A stretch of 33,721 bases of DNA, from the NCBI GenBank assembly GCA_902565955.1, contig CACFGR010000009.1, positions 1 through 33,721 on the forward strand. Reading direction: 5' to 3'. Position 1 is the first letter of the stretch. Every line of letters starts with the position of its first letter. Shown one piece after another: positions 25,567 to 33,226 of the stretch. The notes beneath the pieces were generated by a model. The model was not told where the DNA came from and searched no databases. It saw only the letters and a program-made list of their open reading frames with translations. This stretch comes from an uncultured Pelagibacteraceae bacterium. GTDB lineage: Bacteria; Pseudomonadota; Alphaproteobacteria; Pelagibacterales; AG-422-B15. A program made the position numbers and the translations under genes.

Positions 25567-26334
25567 TTATGGTCTCAATTTATAACCTGATTTTAGAATC
25601 AAATAATTCATAACAATAAGAAATAGAAAAATTACTAATAATATTAAAATAGCAATGAAGTAAGACGAGTCACTAACTCCTAAAAAACCATATCTAAAAC
25701 CATCAATCATATAAAAAAATGGATTTAATAAACTTGCTGTTTGAATGGGTCCTGGCAAAACAGTTATCGAATAAAATGTTCCAGAAAGAAAGGACAACGG
25801 TATGATTACAAAGTTACCTACAGTTCCAAGATGATCCCATTTTTCTGCCCATATTCCTGAAATAGTTCCAATTAAAGACATAATTGCAGAAGCCATGATA
25901 GCAAAAATAAGAATTATATAGATGTTATAAATACTAACATCAGCTAAAGGATACATTATTAGAGCACAAGCAATTGCAACAACTAGCCCCCTTGTTATTC
26001 CAGCTAGTGTAAAGGCTACAATTATTTCAATGTTATTGAGAGGCGGCATCAATAAATCAACAATATTGCCCTGAACTTTAGACATTAATATTGAAGAGGA
26101 ATTATTCATAAAAGCATTTTGAATAATCGTCATCATTATTAAACCGGGAAATAAAAAACTTTTAAAACTATCTAAGGGGTAATTAGTTCTTACTGACCCT
26201 ATGGCAGTTGTAAAAATTATCATAAAAAGCAAACTGGTTGCTGCAGGCGCAACAATCGTTTGAAGTGGAATTTTAGTAAACCTCTGAACCTCTTTTTTGT
26301 ATAAAGTAATAATACTTATTGGATTATACTGCAT
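25567..26334 (-). CDS. ABC-2 type transporter permease without an adjacent ATPase
   Basis: A 255-residue integral membrane protein with six hydrophobic segments. LFPGLIMMTIIQNAFMNNSS, the following NIVDLLMPPLNNIEIIVAF and PLSFLSGTFYSITVLPGPIQ are typical of ABC-2 permeases of the YadH/NodJ kind, which export drugs or glycolipid-like molecules. A nucleotide-binding partner is required but none is encoded in the window. Only one base separates it from argD, so it heads an operon with argDF, read from the spacer shared with gcrA. Confidence 0.87.
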   Translation of the reverse strand: MQYNPISIITLYKKEVQRFTKIPLQTIVAPAATSLLFMIIFTTAIGSVRTNYPLDSFKSFLFPGLIMMTIIQNAFMNNSSSILMSKVQGNIVDLLMPPLNNIEIIVAFTLAGITRGLVVAIACALIMYPLADVSIYNIYIILIFAIMASAIMSLIGTISGIWAEKWDHLGTVGNFVIIPLSFLSGTFYSITVLPGPIQTASLLNPFFYMIDGFRYGFLGVSDSSYFIAILILLVIFLFLIVMNYLILKSGYKLRP

Positions 26335-26523
26335 AGCGACTGTTTAATTAAATTTCTAAAAATGTCATTAATATTTAGAATTCAGTAATTATTCTATTCG
26401 GCTGATATTTATAGATAAATTTTTATACTCACAGATATATAAATAATATCAACATTTAGTATATTTATATTGAAATATATCAAAATGTAGTGGTAGAGTT
26501 TCCTATATTTATAAGGAGAGTTT
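26335..26523. other. Divergent intergenic spacer ABC permease operon / gcrA
   Basis: A 189-base AT-rich region, tied for the longest gene-free stretch in the window. It contains a candidate FNR/FixK-type palindrome (26470-26483), a possible gcrA promoter (TTGAAA 26470-26475 with TAGAGT 26494-26499, 18 bases apart) and the gcrA Shine-Dalgarno AAGGAGAG (26513-26520). No GANTC site and no clear CtrA box were found in it. Confidence 0.5.
26470..26483. promoter_or_regulatory. Candidate FNR/FixK-type operator upstream of gcrA
   Basis: TTGAAATATATCAA is a perfect TTGA-N6-TCAA palindrome and matches 9 of 10 fixed positions of the FNR consensus TTGAT-N4-ATCAA. It overlaps the presumed -35 of gcrA. 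Such AT-rich words can arise by chance in this base composition, and no FNR-family regulator is encoded in the window. Confidence 0.25.
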
Positions 26524-26979
26524 ATGCCCTGGACATATGAAAGAATTGAAAAACTTAAACAGCTTTGGGATGAAGGTTTAACAGCAAGCAGGATTGCTGC
26601 CGAGTTGGGTGATGTCACAAGAAATGCAGTAATTGGAAAGGCTCACAGACTGGGGCTTTCAGGAAGGATGGCCTCAAAGAGTAAGAATAATGGTATTTCA
26701 ATTATTAGAAAAAAAAGAATACATACAGCTAAAAACCAAAAAATTATTGATATCGCTCCAACTATAAACGAACCAATGAATCCTACGCCATTTCAGGACA
26801 TTAAGGATGGCTTGTGTAGATGGCCTCTTGGTGAACCCGAAGAGGTAGATTTTAAGTTTTGTGGAAGAAATACAAATGAAGGTTTTGTATATTGTCAATC
26901 TCACTATAAGCAAGCTTATCAACCGTTAAGTAAAGTTAGAGAACGAAAGAAGATTAGAAAGAAATTTAGAATTTCCTAA
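26524..26979 (+). CDS. gcrA: GcrA cell-cycle regulator
   Basis: A 151-residue homologue of GcrA, the alphaproteobacterial sigma-70 cofactor that binds CcrM-methylated GANTC promoters. The N-terminal DNA-binding domain (MPWTYERIEKLKQLW, then LTASRIAAELGDVTRNAVIG and KAHRLGLSGR, residues 1-48) is nearly diagnostic. The C-terminal part has Cys98, Cys113, Cys124 and His127 in the family's conserved CRWPLG, FCG and YCQSH motifs, with the spacing of a small zinc-binding unit. A strong AAGGAGAG supports the start. It is somewhat shorter than Caulobacter GcrA. gcrA lying divergent from argD-type genes is a familiar alphaproteobacterial arrangement. Confidence 0.95.
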   Translation: MPWTYERIEKLKQLWDEGLTASRIAAELGDVTRNAVIGKAHRLGLSGRMASKSKNNGISIIRKKRIHTAKNQKIIDIAPTINEPMNPTPFQDIKDGLCRWPLGEPEEVDFKFCGRNTNEGFVYCQSHYKQAYQPLSKVRERKKIRKKFRIS

Positions 26980-27065
26980 GTTATAGTCTCAATTAATAGA
27001 CTTAGACTAAAAGAAAAAATTAATAACATTACAACAATAATTATAACTCCATTTATCAAGTTCAT
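26976..27065 (-). CDS. Candidate 29-residue single-pass membrane peptide
   Basis: A short ORF fills the gap between the M48 protease gene and gcrA exactly. Its ATG lies 2 bases after the protease TAG (TAG-AA-ATG) and its TAG shares 3-4 bases with the gcrA TAA. It encodes 29 residues, starting MNLINGVIIIVVMLLIF and ending in SLLIETIT: one hydrophobic helix of about 20 residues and a short polar tail. No Shine-Dalgarno is visible, but several accepted genes here also start 2-3 bases after the previous stop without one. I recognise no family. An accident of AT-rich sequence is possible. Confidence 0.4.
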   Translation of the reverse strand: MNLINGVIIIVVMLLIFSFSLSLLIETIT

Positions 27066-27067
27066 TT

Positions 27068-28132
27068 CTAATTTTGCCTGTAAGTTGGTATTAATGCCTC
27101 GCCATTTTTTATCTTATCCTGTATTTCTCTAATTGTTGACTCCATTCTGACATACCGTTCTGCCGTTGATGGGTGAGTTCCTCCAGTTGAATAAATTGAG
27201 TTAGGCACTTCAACAGCAAATCTTCTCCAAAAGTTTACCGCTTTATTCAAATCATATCCTGAATTAGCAAGTATATACATACTTAAATAATCTGCTTCGT
27301 TTTCATAATCAATTGAGTACGCAGTAGCTCCAATATTCTGGCCCATTTCCATCATATCTTGAGGAAGACCAATATAAATACCTACTAATAATCCAAGTAA
27401 TGCCCCTGCAGAGGCATTTTGCATTTTATCAGCTACATGTTTATTTGCATTATGTCCTAACTCATGAGCAAAAACAATTGCTGCATCAGTTTCATCTTGT
27501 ATCAACCACTTTGCCATCCTAAGTGAAAAAACCATATAATCACCGTTAGCAAAGGCATTAAAAGTATTATTATCTAAATCTATAATAAAATTAAAACGAC
27601 ATCTTTGCTCACTTCTTATATTAATTTTTTTGAATTTTCCTTCTCTTAAAATCTTAAATTCATACATTTTTTGATAGGCGTCATCTATCTTCTCAATGTA
27701 TGACTTGTATGCTTCTTCACCTTGTACTAAATTTTCGCCATCTATTTCTAAGATTTCATCTCCTTTTAATATTCCGGCTTTACTTGCCGGGGAATTTTTT
27801 CCAAGACTTATCACTTTTAATTTTGGTCCCAATGATAAAGTTTTGTTAATTTCTTTACGAATACTTTCATATGCTGAGTACTCATTAGCAAGGTTCATGC
27901 CAAGAGCAAATATCCTATCATCTTCAGCACACAATTCAGATGCATAAAATAAAATATCAGTACCCATAGTTGAAAATGGCAAATATGTATTCAGCCAAGA
28001 GTCAGCAAACATTTGATTTTGGATATCTTTTTCTTTTTCTGTTATTGTTGTACTGTAGTTTGGAAGTTGCGTTTGGGGTTGAGCGCATGAAATGAGAAAA
28101 AATAAACCTACTATGGAAAGTTTTTGTATCAT
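27068..28132 (-). CDS. M48-family metalloprotease lipoprotein with N-terminal PDZ domain
   Basis: A 354-residue protein. LFFLISC (residues 10-16) is a lipobox, so Cys16 should be lipidated and the enzyme membrane-anchored on the periplasmic side. A PDZ-like domain occupies about 95-175 (KNSPASKAGILKGDEILEI). The protease domain has HELGH at 223-227 and EXXXD at 277-281 (ENEAD), giving His223, His227 and Glu277 as zinc ligands and Glu224 as base. Similar to the BepA/LoiP group in using M48 chemistry at the envelope, but those lack this preceding PDZ. A role in envelope protein quality control is inferred. Its start overlaps the EamA gene stop by 4 bases. Confidence 0.9.
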   Translation of the reverse strand: MIQKLSIVGLFFLISCAQPQTQLPNYSTTITEKEKDIQNQMFADSWLNTYLPFSTMGTDILFYASELCAEDDRIFALGMNLANEYSAYESIRKEINKTLSLGPKLKVISLGKNSPASKAGILKGDEILEIDGENLVQGEEAYKSYIEKIDDAYQKMYEFKILREGKFKKINIRSEQRCRFNFIIDLDNNTFNAFANGDYMVFSLRMAKWLIQDETDAAIVFAHELGHNANKHVADKMQNASAGALLGLLVGIYIGLPQDMMEMGQNIGATAYSIDYENEADYLSMYILANSGYDLNKAVNFWRRFAVEVPNSIYSTGGTHPSTAERYVRMESTIREIQDKIKNGEALIPTYRQN

Positions 28133-29004
28133 GTCTGTTTTGAACGTTCTTTTCTGATCATATAATACGAGTGTATAAATATAATAATTATAATAAAAAT
28201 ACCACCAATCAAGGTTTTTTCAGTTGGCTTTTCACTAATGAAAAACCATACCCATAAAGGTCCTAAGGCAGTCTCGAGCAAAAAGAAAATTCCAACTTCG
28301 GGAGAACTAATGAATTGAGGGGCAATACTTATAAATACAAAGGAAACACCTACAGTAATTATCATTAGTAATAGGAGCATTAAATCATTTAAATTAATAG
28401 TGAAACTGGAGACAAAAAATACAGCTACGCAAGCTGTTAGAAGTTTTCCAAGTATATATGAGGGAACAAAATTAATATTAGGGGAACTTCTCATAACAGT
28501 GAGGCTTGCACCAACAAAAGCTGCACATAACAATCCATAAAAATCACCAAGATATCGATTAAGCTCGTATGACTCGTAAAAAATATAAATTACAGCAATC
28601 AAGCAACCAAGAGAGCAAATCCAAGTGATCAATTGGGGTTTTTCGTTTAGAAAAATGAAGGAAAATATCGATGCAATGATTGGAACAAGACTAATCATTA
28701 TTAAAGCGTTTGCAACATCTGTGTGCGCTAAAGCTAAAATAAATGTAATATTAGATCCCATTATTAAAATTGCATTTAAAAGCCCAGGTTTTCCGATACT
28801 CATAAAATCTATGACAGCTCTCGAACTAAAGAAAACAAAATAACCAATTAATAATGCAATACCGGGAAACAGAGATCTATAAAACAAAAGGTTCCATGTA
28901 TCAATTGATACTAATCTTATAATCAGTGAGTCTGGAGTTACAATCATTACTCCAATAAATGCAAGTAAGGTTCCCTTTTGTGTATTTGATAATTTGTTTA
29001 ACAT
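28129..29004 (-). CDS. EamA/DMT-family transporter
   Basis: A 291-residue protein with ten predicted transmembrane segments arranged as two EamA repeats, the drug/metabolite transporter superfamily. Recognisable pieces are LVPIIASIFSFIFLNEKP at the end of repeat 1 and LLETALGPLWVWFFISEKP at the equivalent position of repeat 2, then GGIFIIIIIFIHSYYM. Substrates of the family include amino acids and metabolites; nothing here specifies one. It sits just downstream of tRNA-Arg (same strand) and is translationally coupled to the M48 protease gene. Confidence 0.87.
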   Translation of the reverse strand: MLNKLSNTQKGTLLAFIGVMIVTPDSLIIRLVSIDTWNLLFYRSLFPGIALLIGYFVFFSSRAVIDFMSIGKPGLLNAILIMGSNITFILALAHTDVANALIMISLVPIIASIFSFIFLNEKPQLITWICSLGCLIAVIYIFYESYELNRYLGDFYGLLCAAFVGASLTVMRSSPNINFVPSYILGKLLTACVAVFFVSSFTINLNDLMLLLLMIITVGVSFVFISIAPQFISSPEVGIFFLLETALGPLWVWFFISEKPTEKTLIGGIFIIIIIFIHSYYMIRKERSKQT

Positions 29005-29013
29005 AAATTTTTA

Positions 29014-29090
29014 TGGCGCGCCGGGAGAGATTCGAACTCCCGACCCCCAGATTCGTAGTCTGGTGCTCTATCCAGCTGAGCCACCGGCGC
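29014..29090 (-). tRNA. tRNA-Arg (anticodon ACG)
   Basis: The complement folds into a full cloverleaf of 77 bases with encoded CCA (complement of 29014-29016). The acceptor stem pairs GCGCCGG with CCGGCGC, the D-arm has GCTC/GAGC, and the anticodon arm is CCAGA-CTACGAA-TCTGG with anticodon ACG at 29054-29056. The T-arm is GGGAG-TTCGAAT-CTCTC with one G-U pair. A34 would be deaminated to inosine by TadA so that CGU, CGC and CGA are read. The spurious ORF across it on the same strand is not a gene. Confidence 0.96.
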
Positions 29091-29122
29091 ATATAAGTTG
29101 ATTATAGGTTATTTTTTTATAA

Positions 29123-29818
29123 TCAAACCAAAAATCTTTTTTTTATAAATTTGTAAATTACAGGAACTATTACAATTACACTTATCAATAAAATTGGAAG
29201 TAAATACTCAATTTTCAAAATATCACTTGATGAGAAATTTTGCGTTTCCATAATATTTTGAACTCCATTTCCAATACTCACTAAAATGTAAGCCCATGGA
29301 ATGACGCCAAATGTCGTTGCTATAAAATAGTCTCTAAACTTCATATCCAAGACAGCTGGAAGTAGATTTTGTATTCCAAATGGAACTCCACCTATTACCC
29401 TTATAAAGAGTAAATAGCTTATCGAATTACGATTAAAACCGTCTTTGAACTTTTTAAATCTTTCACCGAATTGTTTTAAAATATAAGCTTTAAATAAGTA
29501 TCTACCATACAAGAATACAATTACTGCTCCTGTGATTTCACCAATTATCGCGATGAATAATCCTACGTATAGGCCAAAGTAAAATCCTGCTAAAATACAC
29601 ACTGGTGTTATTGGCCCCATTAAAGAAATCATTACTGCAATTATTAAGATGCATATAATAACTGAGAGTGATGGATATGAGAGAATATAATCCTGTATAT
29701 ATCCATGTTGGTTTATTAAGAATTCCATGGATATAGGGTTATATTTTCCCAGAAAATATAAAATAAGAACAATAGAAAGACCTATCCCCAATAACCTTAA
29801 TGACTTATTTTTAAACAT
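29123..29818 (-). CDS. VTT-domain (TVP38/TMEM64, DedA-like) membrane protein
   Basis: A 231-residue integral membrane protein. The VTT/SNARE-associated domain (PF09335) is shown by GPITPVCILAGFYFGLYVG, GEITGAVIVFLYGRYLF and the re-entrant RVIGGVPFGIQNLLPAVLD, then TFGVIPWAYILVSIGNG. This is the TVP38/TMEM64 branch; related DedA/VTT proteins act in lipid scrambling or undecaprenyl-phosphate recycling. The C-terminus is basic. It is a single gene read from the 76-base spacer shared with rpmH, followed by tRNA-Arg. Confidence 0.88.
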   Translation of the reverse strand: MFKNKSLRLLGIGLSIVLILYFLGKYNPISMEFLINQHGYIQDYILSYPSLSVIICILIIAVMISLMGPITPVCILAGFYFGLYVGLFIAIIGEITGAVIVFLYGRYLFKAYILKQFGERFKKFKDGFNRNSISYLLFIRVIGGVPFGIQNLLPAVLDMKFRDYFIATTFGVIPWAYILVSIGNGVQNIMETQNFSSSDILKIEYLLPILLISVIVIVPVIYKFIKKRFLV

Positions 29819-29841
29819 ATATCTTATTTAATGAATATTAA

Positions 29842-29870
29842 TTGACTATCAATAGAATGCAATTTATAAG
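29842..29870 (+). promoter_or_regulatory. Strong sigma-70-type promoter of the rpmH operon
   Basis: TTGACT (29842-29847) and TATAAG (29865-29870) are spaced by 17 bases, each with five of six consensus matches: the best promoter in the window. Transcription would start near 29877, leaving a leader of about 18 bases before the rpmH ATG. High expression is expected for a ribosomal protein operon. Confidence 0.7.
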
Positions 29871-29894
29871 CCAATCACCTAACAAAATAGAATT

Positions 29895-30029
29895 ATGAAA
29901 AGAACATTTCAACCAAGCAACTTAGTCAGAAAAAGACGTCATGGATTCAGAGCACGTTCAGCGACTAAAGATGGAAGGATTATTTTGGCTAGGCGCCGTG
30001 CTAAGGGTAGAAAAGTTCTCTCAGCTTAG
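29895..30029 (+). CDS. rpmH: 50S ribosomal protein L34
   Basis: A 44-residue, very basic protein beginning [20 protein letters not shown] and ending [12 protein letters not shown], the highly conserved complete L34 sequence. It is the first gene of the rpmH-rnpA-yidD-yidC string, read from the promoter at 29842-29870. Only 13 bases separate it from rnpA. Confidence 0.98.
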   Translation: MKRTFQPSNLVRKRRHGFRARSATKDGRIILARRRAKGRKVLSA

Positions 30030-30042
30030 TACAAGATATTCA

Positions 30043-30375
30043 ATGAACAAATTAGAGACATTAAAATCCTCTAAGGATTTTCAAAGAGCTAAAAGTGGGC
30101 TCTTCTTTAGAAGTAAGTCCTTTTTATTACAGGCTTACGAGGATAAATCATGTAATAAGGTAAGAGTTGGATACACAGTTTCAAAACAAAATGGAAACGC
30201 TGTTGTTAGGAATAAAATAAAGAGGCGACTAAGAGTAATTGCAAAAAATATTATTGGGGAATATGGTATTAAAAATTGGAATTACGTAATTATTGGCAAG
30301 AAGAATTCGCTTATTGAAGATTTTAAAAATCTAGAATTTGAAATGAATACAGCAATTAAAAAAATTCATAATTAA
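30043..30375 (+). CDS. rnpA: Ribonuclease P protein component
   Basis: A 110-residue basic protein that assists RNase P RNA in 5' maturation of tRNA precursors. The family core is RVGYTVSKQNGNAVVRNKIK RRLR (about residues 41-64), containing the RNR motif. LKSSKDFQRAKSG at the N-terminus matches the usual start of RnpA, so ATG 30043 is preferred. The frame stays open upstream across rpmH to an ATG at 29941, but that extension has no RnpA character. No Shine-Dalgarno is seen in the 13-base gap after rpmH. Confidence 0.94.
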   Translation: MNKLETLKSSKDFQRAKSGLFFRSKSFLLQAYEDKSCNKVRVGYTVSKQNGNAVVRNKIKRRLRVIAKNIIGEYGIKNWNYVIIGKKNSLIEDFKNLEFEMNTAIKKIHN

Positions 30376-30378
30376 CAA

Positions 30379-30612
30379 ATGAAATCAATACTTATATTTC
30401 TGATAGTATTATATCAAAGATTAATCTCTCCATATTTTCCCTCATCATGTCGTTTTATGCCAACATGCTCTGAGTATGCAAAAGAGGCAATTGAAGAGCA
30501 CGGTTTAATTAAGGGAGTATATTTGGGCATCAAGAGAATAACTAAATGTCATCCAGTAAAGCTTTTAGGTGGTTCAGAAGGGTATGATCCTGTTCCAAGA
30601 GAGAAGAAGTAA
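30379..30612 (+). CDS. yidD: Membrane protein insertion efficiency factor YidD
   Basis: A 77-residue protein with the YidD signature: [20 protein letters not shown] (residues 11-30, with Cys24 and Cys30), then [12 protein letters not shown] and [10 protein letters not shown]. YidD is a peripheral inner-membrane protein that aids insertion by YidC. It lies 3 bases after rnpA and 3 before yidC, the classic order. Confidence 0.95.
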   Translation: MKSILIFLIVLYQRLISPYFPSSCRFMPTCSEYAKEAIEEHGLIKGVYLGIKRITKCHPVKLLGGSEGYDPVPREKK

Positions 30613-30615
30613 CCT

Positions 30616-32337
30616 ATGGAAAGTAGAAATCTAATACTTGCAATAATACTCTCGGTAGGTGTTCTATTTATCTGGAGTTTTTTCTTTGAAGCACCTGAGC
30701 AAGAAATGCTTAATGGAGAAATAGAAAGTGGTGACGTGTCTGAGGTGAACTCAAATGAACTTAATATGGAAGCCATTGATGAAATTGAGAGGTCTCTTGG
30801 TATTGCCGAAAATGATAACATTGGTTTAGACGAGGCGCTGAGCGCTGATAAAAGAGTAAAAATTGAAACAGACAGCATTATTGGGTCAATAAATCTTAAA
30901 GGTCTAAGAATTGATGACATTGTTCTCAAAAAATATAATGAAACTCAAGAGGAGTTTTCAGAAAAAATTAGAGTTTTACGACCAATTGATACTTATGATG
31001 GCTATGAAGTAACATTTGGATGGATTAAAAATCAGGACGCTAATTTTGAAACACCAAATGCTGAGTCTATTTGGAAAGTGTCTAATAGCAATGCTACTCT
31101 CACATCTAGCAACGAAGTTGAATTTGAATGGAGCAATACAACTGGCCAAACATTTATAACGACAATTGGCTTAGATGAAGACTATTTATTTGATATTACA
31201 CAAGAAGTTAGAAATAATTCTAAAGAAGAAATTATTATAAATAACGCAAGTAAAGTAACAAGAAAGCAGGCACCTTCTTTATCTGGCATGTTTATTCTGC
31301 ATGAGGGGTTGCTTGGAGTCTTACAAGAAAAACTTGAATTAATAGATTACGACGATCTAAAAGATGATGAAGAAACACTAAACTTTGAAAGTGATAATGG
31401 TTGGGTGGGCATTACAGATAAATACTGGTTAGCTGCGCTCATTCCAGATCAGAATAAGTCATTCAAAGCTATTTATACTTATGATAACGGATACATCGCT
31501 TACTATAGATCTCTAAATGCAACAAAAGTTGCAGCTGGCAGCGATCACATTGTTGAGAGTCAAATATTTATCGGTGCTAAAGAAGCAAAACTCATCGATC
31601 GATATCAAGAAGATTATGGGATTTATAATTTTGATTTAGCGATTGACTGGGGCTGGTTCTATTTTCTCACAAAACCTTTATTCAACGTAATTTACTTCTT
31701 TTCTGAATTATCAGGAAACTTTGGTCTAGCTATCATCATATTAACAGTTATTACAAGAATTGTTTTCTTTCCTCTTGCTAACTGGTCATTCATCTCGATG
31801 GCTAAGATGAAAATGCTTCAACCTGAAATGACAAGAATTAAAGAACTTCACAAAGATGATAGAGCGCAGCAACAACAGGCGCTGATGGCTTTGTATAAAA
31901 AAGAAAAAGTAAATCCAATCTCAGGATGTTTGCCAATACTTATTCAAATTCCATTTTTCTTTGCGATTTATAAGATGTTATTTGTTTCAATTGAAATGCG
32001 ACATGCCCCTTTTTATGGATGGATACAAGACCTTGCTGCAAAGGATCCAACGACCATATTTAATCTTTTCGGTCTCATACCGTGGGATCCGCCATCATTT
32101 ATGATTATAGGGATTTGGCCAGTGTTGATGGGCTTAACCATGTATATACAACAAAAGCTCAACCCAGCTCCTCCTGATCCAATACAAGCAAGAATATTCA
32201 TGTTCTTTCCGCTCTTTATAACAATTCTCTTAGCACAATTTGCTGCCGGTCTTGTAATTTACTGGACAACAAATAACGTACTCTCAATTATTCAGCAGTG
32301 GATAATCAATAAAAGAACCACGGTCAAAACAAATTAA
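30616..32337 (+). CDS. yidC: Membrane protein insertase YidC
   Basis: A 573-residue Oxa1-family insertase of the Gram-negative type. It has an N-terminal transmembrane helix (LILAIILSVGVLFIWSFF), a large periplasmic beta domain (about residues 75-345), then the conserved five-helix core. Core pieces include WGWFYFLTKPLFNVIYF, ARIVFF-like TRIVFFPLANWSF, MALYKKEKVNPISGCLPIL and the C-terminal QFAAGLVIYWTTNNVLSI. The conserved hydrophilic-groove Arg is present in TRIVFFP. It inserts membrane proteins alone or with SecYEG. argB follows after one base; the engB/yihA gene that often comes next in alphaproteobacteria is absent. Confidence 0.97.
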   Translation: MESRNLILAIILSVGVLFIWSFFFEAPEQEMLNGEIESGDVSEVNSNELNMEAIDEIERSLGIAENDNIGLDEALSADKRVKIETDSIIGSINLKGLRIDDIVLKKYNETQEEFSEKIRVLRPIDTYDGYEVTFGWIKNQDANFETPNAESIWKVSNSNATLTSSNEVEFEWSNTTGQTFITTIGLDEDYLFDITQEVRNNSKEEIIINNASKVTRKQAPSLSGMFILHEGLLGVLQEKLELIDYDDLKDDEETLNFESDNGWVGITDKYWLAALIPDQNKSFKAIYTYDNGYIAYYRSLNATKVAAGSDHIVESQIFIGAKEAKLIDRYQEDYGIYNFDLAIDWGWFYFLTKPLFNVIYFFSELSGNFGLAIIILTVITRIVFFPLANWSFISMAKMKMLQPEMTRIKELHKDDRAQQQQALMALYKKEKVNPISGCLPILIQIPFFFAIYKMLFVSIEMRHAPFYGWIQDLAAKDPTTIFNLFGLIPWDPPSFMIIGIWPVLMGLTMYIQQKLNPAPPDPIQARIFMFFPLFITILLAQFAAGLVIYWTTNNVLSIIQQWIINKRTTVKTN

Positions 32338-32338
32338 A

Positions 32339-33226
32339 ATGTCTATAAAAAATAATGTGAGTGAAAGCTCTAAGCTTTTACAGAAATATTGGCCATCTGG
32401 AAAAAAATATTTTGAAGGCACAGATCAATTTATAAAAAGATATAAAAATCGAATTATTGTTATCAAATACGGAGGTTATGCTCTTACAAAACCACATTTA
32501 GTAAAATCATTTGCAAAAAATATTGCTCTTCTGAACCAACTGGGAATGAAAGTAATTATTGTACATGGTGGAGGGCCGCAAATTGAAAGTCAATTGAGAA
32601 AGAAAAAAATTAAGAATGAAGAATACCAAGGTTTAAGGGTTACAACAAAACAGATTTTAAGTGTTGTAAAGACAGTTCTAGCCAATGATCTCAATAAACT
32701 TATTTCAAATGAAATTACAAAATATGGCGGTAAACCGAAACGTTTTGATGGAATAAGACAAAAAATCATCAATTCAAAAATAGCCATGAATGGGAATATT
32801 GGTTTTGTTGGAGAGCCCAAAAAAATTAATAAATCATTAATTCAAGCAGCGCTGGGTAAAAATCAAATACCAGTGATTGCACCATTGGGATATGATACAA
32901 ATAAAAATACGCTAAATATTAATGCTGATACTGCGGCTGCGTTTGTCGCAGAGACAGTCAAAGCCGAAAGACTTCTGCTTTTGACAGATGTAAAAGGGGT
33001 AATGGATAATAACAAAAAATTAATTACCGAGCTGGATCGTAAAAAAGCATTTCAATACATAAAAAAAGGCACTATAAAAAGTGGTATGATTCCCAAAATT
33101 AAGGCGTGTTTCAATACCCTTAAGAATGGGGCAAAAGGAGTTGCTTTAATCGATGGTCGTAAACAAAATGCAGTGGTTATGGAGCTTTTAACCACGAAAG
33201 GTGCTGGAACACTGATAAAGAAATGA
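32339..33226 (+). CDS. argB: Acetylglutamate kinase
   Basis: A 295-residue amino-acid kinase phosphorylating N-acetylglutamate, the second step of arginine synthesis. KYGGYAL (43-49) is the ATP-site Gly-rich loop with catalytic Lys43, VHGGGPQI (75-82) binds acetylglutamate, and NINADTAAAFVAE and LLTDVKGV follow. About 37 residues precede the kinase core. In known enzymes such an N-terminal helix goes with feedback inhibition by arginine, whereas the E. coli enzyme lacks it, so arginine-sensitive control is likely. It overlaps dapD by 4 bases (ATGA). Confidence 0.95.
   Translation: MSIKNNVSESSKLLQKYWPSGKKYFEGTDQFIKRYKNRIIVIKYGGYALTKPHLVKSFAKNIALLNQLGMKVIIVHGGGPQIESQLRKKKIKNEEYQGLRVTTKQILSVVKTVLANDLNKLISNEITKYGGKPKRFDGIRQKIINSKIAMNGNIGFVGEPKKINKSLIQAALGKNQIPVIAPLGYDTNKNTLNINADTAAAFVAETVKAERLLLLTDVKGVMDNNKKLITELDRKKAFQYIKKGTIKSGMIPKIKACFNTLKNGAKGVALIDGRKQNAVVMELLTTKGAGTLIKK

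Noticed and set aside
28901..29092. ORF reading across tRNA-Arg on the minus strand
   Set aside because: It spans a clear tRNA cloverleaf and the start of the EamA gene in another frame, and its product has no family features.
29941..30042. Extended RnpA N-terminus overlapping rpmH (as reported for Thermus)
   Set aside because: The extra residues have no RnpA resemblance, ATG 30043 gives a normal 110-residue protein, and an open alternative frame over a short arginine-rich gene is expected by chance.
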